A stretch of 64,000 nt of DNA from Hydractinia symbiolongicarpus (GCF_029227915.1 NC_079878.1:34623501-34687500); one strand, 5' to 3'; counted from the first letter of the stretch, positions 49,267 through 63,479 are shown. Notes: generated from the sequence alone by a model not told the origin. Program-made: numbers and translations.

Positions 49267-50440
49267 CTAGTAATATGAGAAAAATATCGCTAAATACATG
49301 TTGGTACGAATATGTGACCCCACCATTGAAACTTAAACGGACTGACACCGTTAGAAAGTCAGTGAAATGTGGTATTTGAAACTGTCTCTATTTCTTCTGC
49401 GCGCGATAACGGCTAGGATTGGTCCCACATTAAAAAAATGACTTTTTTATCTTAATTCTTAAATGAAGCGCTACCACCGCACCCAGTGTAATCGCTGAGT
49501 TCCGGCAATCATGTCAAATTAAGAAGAATGTTATTTCTTGGAGTCCAATTTTCCCATTTATCACATTTATCAGGTCACAGTCCAAAGTTAGTTCAATTAA
49601 ATCCCACAGTCAATCGTTTCACTGTTAAAAGCGATGCAACCTAGTAATATCAGATAAATATCGCTAAATACATGTTGGTACGAATATGTGACCCAACCGT
49701 TGTAACTCAAACGGACTGACGCCGTTAGAAAGTCAATGAAATACAGTTTTTGAGACTGTCGCTATTTCTTCATCGCGCGATAACGCCTAGGATTGGTCCC
49801 AAAGTAAAAAATGACTTATTAATCTAAATTTTTAAATGAAGCGCTACCACAGCGCCCAGTGTAACTGCTGAGTTTCGGCAATCATGTCAAATTAAGAAGA
49901 ATGTTATTTCTTGGAGTCAACTTGTCTCACTTATGACATTTATTAGGTCTCAATCCAAAATCAGTTTAATTTAGTCCCACTGTCAATCGTTTCACTGTTA
50001 AAAGCGATGCAACCTAGTAATATGAGAAAAATATCGCTAAATAGATGTTGGTACGAATATGTGACCCCACCGTTGAAACTCAAACGGACTGACACCGTTA
50101 GAAAGTCAGTTAAATGTGGTATTTGAAACTGTCTCTATTTCTTCTGCGCGCGATAACGGCTAGGATTGGTCCCACATTAAAAAAATGACTTTTTTATCTT
50201 AATTCATAAATGAAGCGCTACCACCGCACCCAGTGTAATCGCTGAGTTCCGGCAATCATGTCAAATTAAGAAGAATGTTATTTCTTGGAGTCCAATTTTC
50301 CCATTTATCACATTTATCAGGTCACAGTCCAAAGTTAGTTCAATTAAATCCCACAGTCAATCGTTCCACTGTTAAAAGCGATGCAACCTAGTAATATCAG
50401 ATAAATATCGCTAAATACATGTTGGTACGAATATGTGACC
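49267..50440. repeat. X-Y dimer monomers, right flank
   Basis: X, Y, X and the start of Y, at the spacing of the 747-bp dimer seen at 5226-7466. Private changes are gataacgcctagg and cccaaagtaaaa (about 49782-49806), cttatgacatttatt (49931) and aaatagatgttgg (50040). Confidence 0.85.
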
Positions 50441-52304
50441 CAACCGTTGTAACTCAAACGGACTGACGCCGTTAGAAAGTCAATGAAATACAGTTTTTGA
50501 GACTGTCGCTATTTCTTCATCGCGCGATAACGGCTAGGATTGGTCCCACAGTAAAAAATGACTTATTAATCTAAATTTTTAAATGAAGCGCTACCACAGC
50601 GCCCAGTGTAACTGCTGAGTTTCGGCAATCATGTCAAATTAAGAAAAATGTTATTTCTTGGAGTCAACTTGTCTCACTTATAACATTTATAAGGTCTCAA
50701 TCCAAAATCAGTTTAATTTAGCCCCACTGTCAATCGTTTCACTGTTAAAAGCGATGCAACCTAGTAATATGAAAAAAATATCGCTAAATACATGTTGGTA
50801 CGAATATGTGACCCCACCGTTGAAACTCATACGGACTGAAATCGTTAGAAAGTCAGTGAAATGTCGTATTTGAAACTGTCTCTATTTCTTCTGCGCGCGA
50901 TAACGGCTAGGATTGGTCCCACATTAAAAAATGACTTTTTTATCTTAATTCTTAAATGAAGCGCTACCACCGCACCCAGTGTAATCGCTGAGTTCCGGCA
51001 ATCATGTCAAATTAAGAAGAATGTTATTTCTTGGAGTCCAATTTTCCCATTTATCACATTTATCAGGTCACAGTCCAAAGTTAGTTCAATTAAATCCCAC
51101 AGTCAATCGTTTCACTGTTAAAAGCGATGCAACCTAGTAATATCAGATAAATATCGCTAAATACATGTTGGTACGAATATGTGACCCAACCGTTGTAACT
51201 CAAACGGACTGACGCCTTCAGAAATTCAATGAAATACAGTTTTTGAGACTGTCGCTATTTCTTCATCGCGCGATAGCGGCTAGGATTGGTCCCACAGTAA
51301 AAAATGACTTATTAATCTAAATTTTTAAATGAAGCGCTACCACAGCGCCCAGTGTAACTGCTGAGTTTCGGCAATCATGTCAAATTAAGAAGAATGTTAT
51401 TTCTTGGTGTCCAATTGTCTCCTTTACCACAGTTATCAGGTCACAGTCCAAAGTTTGTTCAATTAAGTCCCACAGTCAATCGTTTCATAGTTAAAAGCGA
51501 TGCAACCTAGTAATATCAGAAAAATATTGCTTAATACATGTTGGTACGAATATGTGACACAACTGTTGTAACTGAAACGGACTGACACCGTTAGAAAGTC
51601 AATGAAATGTAGTTTTTGAAACTGTTGCTTTTTTTTCAGCGCGCGATAACGGCTAGGATTAGTCCCACAGTAAAAAATGACTTACCAATCTCACTTTTTC
51701 AATGAAGCGCTACCACAGCGCCCAGTGTAATCGCTGAGTTCCGGCAATCATGTCAAATTAAGAAGAATGTTATTTCTTGGAGTCCAATTTTCTCGTTTAT
51801 CACATTTATCAGGTCACAGTCCAAAGTTCGTTCAATTAAGTCCCACTGTCAATCGTTTCACTGTTAAAAGCGATGCAACCTAGTAATATCAGATAAATGT
51901 CGCTAAATTTATGTTGGTACGAATGTGTGACCCAACCGTTGAAACTCAAACGGACTGACACCATAACAAAGTCAATGAAATGTAGTTTTTAAAACTATCG
52001 CTATTTCTTCAGCTCGCGATAAGGGAGAGGATTCGTCCCACATTATAGAATGACTTATTAATCTAAATTTTTATATGAAGCGCTACCACAGCGCCCAGTG
52101 TAATCGCTGAGTTTCGGCAATCATGTCAAATTAAGAAGAATGTTATTTCTTGGAGTCCAATTGTCTCCTTTACCACATTTATCAGGTCACAGTCGAAAGT
52201 TAGTTCAGTTAAGTCCCACAGTCAATCGCTTCACTGTTAAAAGCGATGCAACCTAGTAATATCAAAAAATATCGCTAAATACATGTTGGTACGGGTATGT
52301 GACC
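50441..52304. repeat. Pentamer HOR X-Y-P-Q-B, copy 1 (1,864 bp)
   Basis: Five monomers in the order (Y end) X, Y, P at 51507, Q at 51880, B at 52253. Private markers are ttagccccactg, tatgaaaaaaatatc, aactcatacggactgaaatc, gacgccttcagaaattc (51211), gcgatagcgg, cttggtgtcc, ggattagtccc, cgaatgtgtgacc and gataagggagagg. All of them return 1,864 bp later. It is the only unit that combines the X-Y and P-Q-B series. Confidence 0.92.
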
Positions 52305-54168
52305 CAACCGTTGTAACTCAAACGGACTGACGCCGTTAGAAAGTCAATGAAATACAGTTTTTGAGACTGTCGCTATTTCTTCATCGCGCGATAACGGCTA
52401 GGATTGGTCCCACAGTAAAAAATGACTTATTAATCTAAATTTTTAAATGAAGCGCTACCACAGCGCCCAGTGTAACTGCTGAGTTTCGGCAATCATGTCA
52501 AATTAAGAAAAATGTTATTTCTTGGAGTCAACTTGTCTCACTTATAACATTTATAAGGTCTCAATCCAAAATCAGTTTAATTTAGCCCCACTGTCAATCG
52601 TTTCACTGTTAAAAGCGATGCAACCTAGTAATATGAAAAAAATATCGCTAAATACATGTTGGTACGAATATGTGACCCCACCGTTGAAACTCATACGGAC
52701 TGAAATCGTTAGAAAGTCAGTGAAATGTCGTATTTGAAACTGTCTCTATTTCTTCTGCGCGCGATAACGGCTAGGATTGGTCCCACATTAAAAAATGACT
52801 TTTTTATCTTAATTCTTAAATGAAGCGCTACCACCGCACCCAGTGTAATCGCTGAGTTCCGGCAATCATGTCAAATTAAGAAGAATGTTATTTCTTGGAG
52901 TCCAATTTTCCCATTTATCACATTTATCAGGTCACAGTCCAAAGTTAGTTCAATTAAATCCCACAGTCAATCGTTTCACTGTTAAAAGCGATGCAACCTA
53001 GTAATATCAGATAAATATCGCTAAATACATGTTGGTACGAATATGTGACCCAACCGTTGTAACTCAAACGGACTGACGCCTTCAGAAATTCAATGAAATA
53101 CAGTTTTTGAGACTGTCGCTATTTCTTCATCGCGCGATAGCGGCTAGGATTGGTCCCACAGTAAAAAATGACTTATTAATCTAAATTTTTAAATGAAGCG
53201 CTACCACAGCGCCCAGTGTAACTGCTGAGTTTCGGCAATCATGTCAAATTAAGAAGAATGTTATTTCTTGGTGTCCAATTGTCTCCTTTACCACAGTTAT
53301 CAGGTCACAGTCCAAAGTTTGTTCAATTAAGTCCCACAGTCAATCGTTTCATAGTTAAAAGCGATGCAACCTAGTAATATCAGAAAAATATTGCTTAATA
53401 CATGTTGGTACGAATATGTGACACAACTGTTGTAACTGAAACGGACTGACACCGTTAGAAAGTCAATGAAATGTAGTTTTTGAAACTGTTGCTTTTTTTT
53501 CAGCGCGCGATAACGGCTAGGATTAGTCCCACAGTAAAAAATGACTTACCAATCTCACTTTTTCAATGAAGCGCTACCACAGCGCCCAGTGTAATCGCTG
53601 AGTTCCGGCAATCATGTCAAATTAAGAAGAATGTTATTTCTTGGAGTCCAATTTTCTCGTTTATCACATTTATCAGGTCACAGTCCAAAGTTCGTTCAAT
53701 TAAGTCCCACTGTCAATCGTTTCACTGTTAAAAGCGATGCAACCTAGTAATATCAGATAAATGTCGCTAAATTTATGTTGGTACGAATGTGTGACCCAAC
53801 CGTTGAAACTCAAACGGACTGACACCATAACAAAGTCAATGAAATGTAGTTTTTAAAACTATCGCTATTTCTTCAGCTCGCGATAAGGGAGAGGATTCGT
53901 CCCACATTATAGAATGACTTATTAATCTAAATTTTTATATGAAGCGCTACCACAGCGCCCAGTGTAATCGCTGAATTTCGGCAATCATGTCAAATTAAGA
54001 AGAATGTTATTTCTTGGAGTCCAATTGTCTCCTTTACCACATTTATCAGGTCACAGTCGAAAGTTAGTTCAGTTAAGTCCCACAGTCAATCGCTTCACTG
54101 TTAAAAGCGATGCAACCTAGTAATATCAAAAAATATCGCTAAATACATGTTGGTACGGGTATGTGACC
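52305..54168. repeat. Pentamer HOR X-Y-P-Q-B, copy 2 (1,864 bp)
   Basis: Same nine private markers as copy 1 at 1,864-bp offset (for example gacgccttcagaaattc at 53075). One difference seen is ctgaatttcgg near 53973 against ctgagtttcgg. The joint between copies lies inside a monomer, where a B front continues as Y (gggtatg ... ctgacgccg near 52290-52335). After 54168 copy 2 continues as normal B, which locates the crossover in the ccgttgtaactcaaacgg stretch common to both. Confidence 0.92.
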
Positions 54169-57100
54169 CAACCGTTGTAACTCAAACGGACTGACACCGT
54201 TAGAAAGTCAATGAAATGCAGTTTTTGAAACTGTCGCTATTTCTTCAGCCCGCGATAAGGGCTAGGATTGGTCCCACAGTAAAAAATGACTTATTAATCT
54301 AAGTTTTTAAATGAAGCGCTACCACAGCGCCCAGTGTAATTGCTGAGTTCCGGCAATCATGTCAAATTAAGAAGAAGGTTATTTCTTGGAGTCAACTTGT
54401 CTCACTTATAACATTTATAAGGTCTCAATCCAAAATCAGTTTAATTTAGTCCCACTGTCAATCGTTTCACTGTTAAAAGCGATGCAACCTAGTAATATGA
54501 GAAAAATATCGCTAAATACATGTTGGTACGAATATGTGACCCCACCGTTGAAACTCAAACGGACTGACACCGTTAGAAAGTCAGTTAAATGTGGTATTTG
54601 AAACTGTCTCTATTTCTTCTGCGCGCGATAACGGCTAGGATTGGTTCCACATTAAAAAAATGACTTTTTTATCTTAATTCTTAAATGAAGCGCTACCACC
54701 GCACCCAGTGTAATCGCTGAGTTCCGGCAATCATGTCAAATTAAGAAGAATGTTATTTCTTGGAGTCCAATTTTCCCATTTATCACATTTATCTTGTCAC
54801 AGTCCAAAGTTAGTTCAATTAAATCCCACAGTCAATCGTTTCACTGTTAAAAGCGATGCAACCTAGTAATATCAGATAAATATCGCTAAATACATGTTGG
54901 TACGAATATGTGACCCAACCGTTGTAACTCAAACGGACTGACGCCGTTAGAAAGTCAATGTAATACAGTTTTTGAGACTGTCGCTATTTCTTCATCGCGC
55001 GATAACGGCTAGGATTGGTCCCACAGTAAAAAATGACTTATTAATCTAAATTTTTAAATGAAGCGCTACCACAGCGCCCAGTGCAACTGCTGAGTTTCGG
55101 CAATCATGTCAAATTAAGAAGAATGTTATTTCTTGGAGTCAACTTGTCTCACTTATAACATTTATAAGGTCTCAATCCAAAATCAGTTTAATTTAGTCCC
55201 ACTGTCAATCGTTTCACTGTTAAAAGCGATGCAACCTAGTAATATGAGAAAAATATCGCTAAATACATGTTGGTACGAATATGTGACCCCACCGTTGAAA
55301 CTCAAACGGACTGACACCGTTAGAAAGTCAGTGAAATGTGGTATTTGAAACTGTCTCTATTTCTTCTGCGCGCGATAACGGCTAGGATTGGTCCCACATT
55401 AAAAAAATGACTTTTTTATCTTAATTCTTAAATGAAGCGCTACCACAGCGCCCAGTGTAACTGCTGAGTTTCGGCAATCATGTCAAATTAAGAAGAATGT
55501 TATTTCTTGGAGTCCAATTGTCTCCTTTACCACAGTTATCAGGTCACAGTCCAAAGTTTGTTCAATTAAGTCCCACAGTCAATCGTTTCATAGTTAAAAG
55601 CGATGCAACCTAGTAATATCAGAAAAATATTGCTTAATACATGTTGGTACGAATATGTGACACAACTGTTGTAACTGAAACGGACTGACACCGTTAGAAA
55701 GTCAATAAAATGTAGTTTTTGAAACTGTTGCTTTTTTTTCAGCGCGCGATAACGGCTAGGATTAGTCCCACAGTAAAAAATGACTTACCAATCTCACTTT
55801 TGCAATGAAGCGCTACCACAGCGCCCAGTGTAACCGCTGAGTTCCGGCAATCATGTCAAATTAAGAAGATTGTTATTTCTTGGAGTCCAATTTTCTCGTT
55901 TATCACATTTATCAGGTCACAGTCCAAAGTTCGTTCAATTAAGTCCCACTGTCAATCGTTTCACTGTTAAAAGCGATGCAACCTAGTAATATCAGATAAA
56001 TGTCGCAAAATTTATGTTGGTACGAATATGTGACCCAACCGTTGAAACTCAAACGGACTGGCACCATAACAAAGTCAATGAAATGTAGTTTTTAAAACTA
56101 TCGCTATTTCTTCAGCTCGCGATAACGGAGAGGATTCGTCCCACATTATAGAATGACTTATTAATCTAAATTTTTATATGAAGCGCTACCACAGCGCCCA
56201 GTGTAATCGCTGAGTTCCGGCAATCATGTCAAAATAAGAAGAATGTTATTTCTTGGAGTCCAATTTTCTCGTTTATCACATTTATCAGGTCACAGTCCAA
56301 AGTTCGTTCAATTAAGTCCCACAGTCAATCGTTTCACTGTTAAAAGCGATGCAACCTAGTAATATTAGATAAATGTCGCTAAATACATGTTGGTACGAAT
56401 ATGTGACCCAGCCGTTGAGACTCAAACGGACTGACACCGTAACAAAGTCAATGAAATGTAGTTTTAAAACTATCGCTATTTCTTCAGCTCGCGATAACGG
56501 CTAGGATTGGTCCCACAGTAAAAAATGACTTATTAATCTCACTCTTTCAATGAAGCGCTACCACAGCGCCCAGTGTAGTCGCTGAGTTTCGGCAATCATG
56601 TCAAATTAAGAAGAATGCTATTTCTTGGAGTCAACTTGTCTCACTTATAACATTTATAAGGTCTCAATCCAAAATCAGTTTAATTTAGCCCCACTGTCAA
56701 TCGTTTCACTGTTAAAAGCGATGCAACCTAGTAATATGAGAAAAATATCGCTAAATACATGTTGGTACGAATATGTGACCCCACCATTGAAACTCAAACG
56801 GACTTACACCGTTAGAAAGTCAGTGAAATGTGGTATTTGAAACTGTCTCTATTTCTTCTGCGCGCGATAACGGCTAGGATTGGTCCCACATTAAAAAAAT
56901 GCCTTTTTTATCTTAATTTTTAAATGAAGCGCTACCACCGCACCCAGTGTAATCGCTGAGTTCCGGCAATCATGTCAAAATAAGAAGAATGTTATTTCTT
57001 GGAGTCCAATTTTCCCATTTATCACATTTATCAGGTCACAGTCCAAAGTTAGTTCAATTAAATCCTACAGTCAATCGTTTCACTGTTAAAAGCGATGCAA

Positions 57101-57199
57101 CCTAGTAATATCAGATAAATATCGCTAAATACATGTTGGTACGAATATGTGACCCAACCGTTGTAACTCAAACGGACTGACGGCGTTAGAAAGTCAATG
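54169..57199. repeat. Right flank mixed X, Y, P, Q monomers
   Basis: B tail and a C-front/X chimera (gaaggttatttcttgg, 54374), X-Y pairs at about 54.4-55.1 kb, then P (about 55615), Q (about 55988) and a Q-like monomer with gtgacccagccg (56401), then X and Y. Private changes include atttatcttgtcac (54786), gtgcaactgctg (55081), tgtcgcaaaatttatg (56001) and a short tagttttaaaac (56459). Confidence 0.78.
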
Positions 57200-58960
57200 A
57201 AATACAGTTTTTGAGACTGTCGCTATTTCTTCATCGCGCGATAACGGCTAGGATTGGTCCCACAGTAAAAAATGACTTATTAATCTAAATTTTTAAATGA
57301 AGCGCTACCACAGCGCCCAGTGTAACTGCTGAGTTTCGGCAATCATGTCAAATTAAGAAGAATGTTATTTCTTGGAGTCAACTTGTCTCACTTATAACAT
57401 TTATAAGGTCTCAATCCAAAATCAGTTTAATTTAGTCCCACTGTCAATCGTTTCACTGTTAAAAGCGATGCAACCTAGTAATATGAGAAAAATATCGCTA
57501 AATACATGTTGGTACGAATATGTGACCCCACCGTTGAAACTCAAACGGACTGACACCGTTAGAAAGTCAGTGAAATGTGGTATTTGAAACTGTCTCTATA
57601 TCTTCTGCGCGCGATAACGGCTAGGATTGGTCCCACATTAAAAAAATGACTTTTTTATCTTAATTTTTAAATGAAGCGCTACCACCGCACCCAGTGTAAT
57701 CGCTGAGTTCCGGCAATCATGTCAAATTAAGAAGAATGTTATTTCTTGGAGTCCAATTTTCCCATTTATCACATTTATCAGGTCACAGTTCAAAGTTAGT
57801 TCAATTAAATCCCACAGTCAATCGTTTCACTGTTAAAAGCGATGCAACCTAGTAATAACAGAAAAATATTGCTTAATACATGTTGGTACGAATATGTGAC
57901 ACAACTGTTGTAACTGAAACGGACTGACGCCGTTAGAAAGTCAATGAAATACAGTTTTTGAGACTGTCGCTATTTCTTCATCGCGCGATAACGGCTAGGA
58001 TTGGTCCCACAGTAAAAAATGACTTATTAATCTAAATTTTTAAATGAAGCGCTACCACAGCGCCCAGTGTAACTGCTGTGTTTCGGCAATCATGTCAAAT
58101 TAAGAAGAATGTTATTTCTTGGAGTCAACTTGTCTCACTTATAACATTTATAAGGTCTCAATCCAAAATCAGTTTAATTTAGTCCCACTGTCAATCGTTT
58201 CACTGTTAAAAGCGATGCAACCTAGTAATATGAGAAAAATATCGCTAAATACATGTTGGTACGAATATGTGACCCCACCGTTGAAACTCAAACGGACTGA
58301 CACCGTTAGAAAGTCAGTTAAATGTGGTATTTGAAACTGTCTCTATTTCTTCTGCGCGCGATAACGGCTAGGATTGGTCCCACATTAAAAAAATGCCTTT
58401 TTTATCTTAATTCTTAAATGAAGCGCTACCACCACACCCAGTGTAATCGCTGAGTTCCGGCAATCATGTCAAACTAAGAAGAATGTTATTTCCTGGAGTC
58501 CAATTTTCCCATTTATCACATTTATCAGGTCACAGTCCAAAGTTACTTCAATTAAATCCCACAGTCAATCGTTTCACTGTTAAAAGCGATGCAACCTAGT
58601 AATATCAGATAAATATCGCTAAATACATGTTGGTACGAATATGTGACACAACCGTTGTAACTCAAACGGACTGACGCCGTTAGAAAGTCAATGAAATGCA
58701 GTTTTTGAGACTGTCGCTATTTCTTCATCGCGCGATAACGGCTAGGATTGGTCCCACAGTAAAAAATGACTTATTAATCTAAATTTTTAAATGAAGCGCT
58801 ACCACAGCGCCCAGTGTAACTGCTGAGTTTCGGCAATCATGTCAAATTAAGAAGAATGTTATTTCTTGGAGTCAACTTGTCTCACTTATAACATTTATAA
58901 GGTCTCAATCCAAAATCAGTTTAATTTAGTCCCACTGTCAATCGTTTCACTGTTAAAAGC
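57200..58960. repeat. X-Y segment, left copy of a 2,603-bp-spaced duplication
   Basis: Contains cttaatttttaaatg (57659), the odd agtaataacagaaaaat (57851, a Y/P chimera), aactgctgtgtttcgg (58071), atttcctggagtcc (about 58489) and gttacttcaattaa. Each reappears 2,603 bp later. X landmarks at 57475 and 58222 pair with 60078 and 60825. Outer limits are approximate. Confidence 0.82.
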
Positions 58961-59186
58961 GATGCAACCTAGTAATATCAGATAAATATCGCTAAATACA
59001 TGTTGGTACGAATATGTGACCCAACCGCTGTAACTCAAACGGACTGACGCCGTTAGAAAGTCAATGAAATACAGTTTTTGAGACTGTCGCTATTTCTTCA
59101 TCGCGCGATAACGGCTAGGATTGGTCCCACAGTAAAAAATGACTTATTAATCTAAATTTTTAAATGAAGCGCTACCACAGCGCCCA

Positions 59187-59192
59187 GAGTTT
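59187..59192 (+). repeat. 11-bp deletion in a Y-type monomer
   Basis: The sequence reads cgcccagagtttcgg where neighbours have cgcccagtgtaactgctgagtttcgg-type text (cag, then tgtaactgctg, then agtttcgg). The loss accounts for the 1,109-bp spacing between X monomers at 58119 and 59228, where 1,120 would be expected. It also gives 2,603 instead of 2,614 for the seven-monomer offset. Confidence 0.85.
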
Positions 59193-59802
59193 CGGCAATC
59201 ATGTCAAATTAAGAAGAATGTTATTTCTTGGAGTCAACTTGTCTCACTTATAACATTTATAAGATCTCAATCCAAAATCAGTTTAATTTAGTCCCACTGT
59301 CAATCGTTTCACTGTTAAAAGCGATGCAACCTAGTAATATGAGAAAAATATCGCTAAATACATGTTGGTACGAATATGTGACCCCACCGTTGAAACTCAA
59401 ACGGACTGACACCGTTAGAAAGTCAGTTAAATGTGGTATTTGAAACTGTCTCTATTTCTTCTGCGCGCGATAACGGCTAGGATTGGTCCCACATTAAAAA
59501 AATGCCCTTTTTATCTTAATTCTTAAATGAAGCGCTACCACCACACCCAGTGTAATCGCTGAGTTCCGGCAATCATGTCAAATTAAGAAGAATGTTATTT
59601 CCTGGAGTCCAATTTTCCCATTTATCACATTTATCAGGTCACAGTCTAAAGTTACCTCAATTAAATCCCACAGTCAATCGTTTCACTGTTAAAAGCGATG
59701 CAACCTAGTAATATCAGATAAATATCGCTAAATACATGTTGGTACGAATATGTGACCCAACCGTTGTAACTCAAACGGACTGACGCCGTTAGAAAGTCAA
59801 TG

Positions 59803-61563
59803 AAATACAGTTTTTGAGACTGTCGCTATTTCTTCATCGCGCGATAACGGCTAGGATTGGTCCCACAGTAAAAAATGACTTATTAATCTAAATTTTTAAA
59901 TGAAGCGCTACCACAGCGCCCAGTGTAACTGCTGAGTTTCGGCAATCATGTCAAATTAAGAAGAATGTTATTTCTTGGAGTCAACTTGTCTCACTTATAA
60001 CATTTATAAGGTCTCAATCCAAAATCAGTTTAATTTAGTCCCACTGTCAATCGTTTCACTGTTAAAAGCGATGCAACCTAGTAATATGAGAAAAATATCG
60101 CTAAATACATGTTGGTACGAATATGTGACCCCACCGTTGAAACTCAAACGGACTGACACCGTTAGAAAGTCAGTGAAATGTGGTATTTGAAACTGTCTCT
60201 GTTTCTTCTGCGCGCGATAACGGCTAGGATTGGTCCCACATTAAAAAAATGACTTTTTTATCTTAATTTTTAAATGAAGCGCTACCACCGCACCCAGTGT
60301 AATCGCTGAGTTCCGGCAATCATGTCAAATTAAGAAGAATGTTATTTCTTGGAGTCCAATTTTCCCATTTATCACATTTATCAGGTCACAGTCCAAAGTT
60401 AGTTCAATTAAATCCCACAGTCAATCGTTTCACTGTTAAAAGCGATGCAACCTAGTAATAACAGAAAAATTTTGCTTAATACATGTTGGTACGAATATGT
60501 GACACAACTGTTGTAACTGAAACGGACTGACGCCGTTAGAAAGTCAATGAAATACAGTTTTTGAGACTGTCGCTATTTCTTCATCGCGCGATAACGGCTA
60601 GGATTGGTCCCACAGTAAAAAATGACTTATTAATCTAAATTTTTAAATGAAGCGCTACCACAGCGCCCAGTGTAACTGCTGTGTTTCGGAAATCATGTCA
60701 AATTAAGAAGAATGTTATTTCTTGGAGTCAACTTGTCTCACTTATAACATTTATAAGGTCTCAATCCAAAATCAGTTTAATTTAGTCCCACTGTCAATCG
60801 TTTCACTGTTAAAAGCGATGCAACCTAGTAATATGAGAAAAATATCGCTAAATACATGTTGGTACGAATATGTGACCCCACCGTTGAAACTCAAACGGAC
60901 TGACACCGTTAGAAAGTCAGTTAAATGTGGTATTTGAAACTGTCTCTATTTCTTCTGCGCGCGATAACGGCTAGGATTGGTCCCACATTAAAAAAATGCC
61001 TTTTTTATCTTAATTCTTAAATGAAGCGCTACCACCACACCCAGTGTAATCGCTGAGTTCCGGCAATCATGTCAAATTAAGAAGAATGTTATTTCCTGGA
61101 GTCCAATTTTCCCATTTATCACATTTATCAGGTCACAGTCCAAAGTTACTTCAATTAAATCCCACAGTCAATCGTTTCACTGTTAAAAGCGATGCAACCT
61201 AGTAATATCAGATAAATATCGCTAAATACATGTTGGTACGAATATGTGACCCAACCGTTGTAACTCAAACGGACTGACGCTGTTAGAAAGTCAATGAAAT
61301 ACAGTTTTTGAGACTGTCGCTATTTCTTCATCGCGCGATAACGGCTAGGATTGGTCCCACAGTAAAAAATGACTTATTAATCTAAATTTTTAAATGAAGC
61401 GCTACCACAGCGCCCAGTGTAACTGCTGAGTTTCGGCAATCATGTCAAATTAAGAAGAATGTTATTTCTTGGAGTCAACTTGTCTCACTTATAACATTTA
61501 TAAGGTCTCAATCCAAAATCAGTTTAATTTAGTCCCACTGTCAATCGTTTCACTGTTAAAAGC
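59803..61563. repeat. X-Y segment, right copy of a 2,603-bp-spaced duplication
   Basis: Carries the same rare markers as 57200-58960: cttaatttttaaatg (60262), agtaataacagaaaaat (60454), aactgctgtgtttcgg (60674), atttcctggagtcc. It differs at gaaaaattttgct (60463) and tgtttcggaaatc. The copies stop matching near 61573, where the left copy becomes a Y monomer (cagataaatatc) and this one stays X. Confidence 0.82.
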
Positions 61564-62655
61564 GATGCAACCTAGTAATATGAGAAAAATATCGCTAAAT
61601 ACATGTTGGTACGAATATGTGACCCCACCGTTGAAACTCAAACGGACTGACACCGTTAGAAAGTCAGTGAAATGTGGTATTTGAAACTGTCTCTATTTCT
61701 TCAGCGCGCGATAACGGCTAGGATTGGTCCCACATTAAAAAAATGCCTTTTTTATCTTAATTCTTAAATGAAGCGCTACCACCACACCCAGTGTAATCGC
61801 TGAGCTCCGGCAATCATGTCAAATTAAGAAGAATGTTATTTCTTGGAGTCCAATTTTCCCATTTATCACATTTATCAGGTCACAGTCCAAAGTTAGTTCA
61901 ATTAAATCCCACAGTCAATCGTTTCACTGTTAAAAGCGATGCAACCTAGTAATATCAGATAAATATCGCTAAATACATGTTGGTACGAATATGTGACCAA
62001 ACCGTTGTAACTCAAACGGACTGACGCCTTTGGAAAGTCAATGAAATACAGTTTTTGAGACTGTCGCTATTTCTTCATCGCGCGATAACGGCTAGGATTG
62101 GTCCCACAGTAAAAAATGACTTATTAATCTAAATTTTTAAATGAAGCGCTACCACAGCGCCCAGTGTAACTGCTGAGTTTCGGCAATCATGTCAAATTAA
62201 GAAGAATGTTATTTCTTGGAGTCCAATTGTCTCCTTTACCACAGTTATCAGGTCACAGTCCAAAGTTTGTTCAATTAAGTCCCACCTTCAATCGTTTCAT
62301 AGTTAAAAGCGATGCAACCTAGTAATATTAGAAAAATATTGCTTAAAACATGTTGGTACGAATATGTGACACAACTGTTGTAACTGAAATGGACTGACAC
62401 CGTTAGAAAGTCAATGAAATGTAGTTTTTGAAACTGTCGCTATTTCTTCATCGCGCGATAACGGCTAGGATTGGTCCCACATTAAAAAAAATGCCTTTTT
62501 TATCTTAATTCTTAAATGAAGCGCTACCACCACACCCAGTGTAATCGCTGAGTTCCGGCAATCATGTCAAATTAGGAAGAATGTTATTTCTTGGAGTCCA
62601 ATTTTCCCATTTATAACATTTATCAGGTCACAGTCCAAAGTTACTTCAATTAAAT

Positions 62656-62721
62656 CCCACAGTCAATCCAAAATCAGTTTAATTTAGTCCCACTGTCAAT
62701 CGTTTCACTGTTAAAAGCGAT
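62656..62721 (+). repeat. Monomer enlarged by a 33-bp partial duplication
   Basis: The cccac-aatc box occurs at 62656 (cccacagtcaatc) and again at 62689 (cccactgtcaatcg). The text passes from agtcaatcc directly into caaaatcagtttaattt, which normally lies upstream of that box in X-front sequence. The joint falls in the shared tcaatc, so this is a misaligned exchange between a Y-front and an X-front monomer that re-used six bases of homology. Confidence 0.85.
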
Positions 62722-63479
62722 GCAACCTAGTAATATGAGAAAAATATCGCTAAATACATGTTGGTACGAATATGTGACCCCACCGTTGAAACTCAAACGG
62801 ACTGACACCGTTAGAAAGTCAGTTAAATGTGATATTTGAAACTGTCTCTATTTCTTCTGCGCGCGATAACGCCTAGGATTGGTCCCACATTAAAAAAATG
62901 CCTTTTTTATCTTAATTCTTAAATGAAGCGCTACCACCACACCCAGTGTAACTGCTGAGTTTCGGCAATCATGTCAAATTAAGAAGAATGTTATTTCTTG
63001 GAGTCCAATTTTCCCATTTATCACATTTATCAGGTCACAGTCCAAAGTTAGTTCAATTAAATCCCACAGTCAATCGTTTCACTGTTAAAAGCGATACAAC
63101 CTAGTAATATGAGAAAAATATCGCTAAATACATGTTGGTACGAATATGTGACCCCACCGTTGAAACTCAAACGGACTGACACCGTTAGAAAGTCAGTTAA
63201 ATGTGGTATTTGAAACTGTCTCTATTTCTTCTGCGCGCGATAACGGCTAGGATTGGTCCCACATTAAAAAAATGCCTTTTTTATCTTAATTCTTAAATGA
63301 AGCGCTACCACCACACCCAGTGTAACTGCTGAGTTTCGCCAATCATGTCAAATTAAGAAGAATGTTATTTCTTGGAGTCCAATTTTCCCATTTATCACAT
63401 TTATCAGATCACAGTCCAAAGTTAGTTCAATTAAATCCCACAGTCAATCGTTTCACTGTTAAAAGCGATGCAACCTAGT

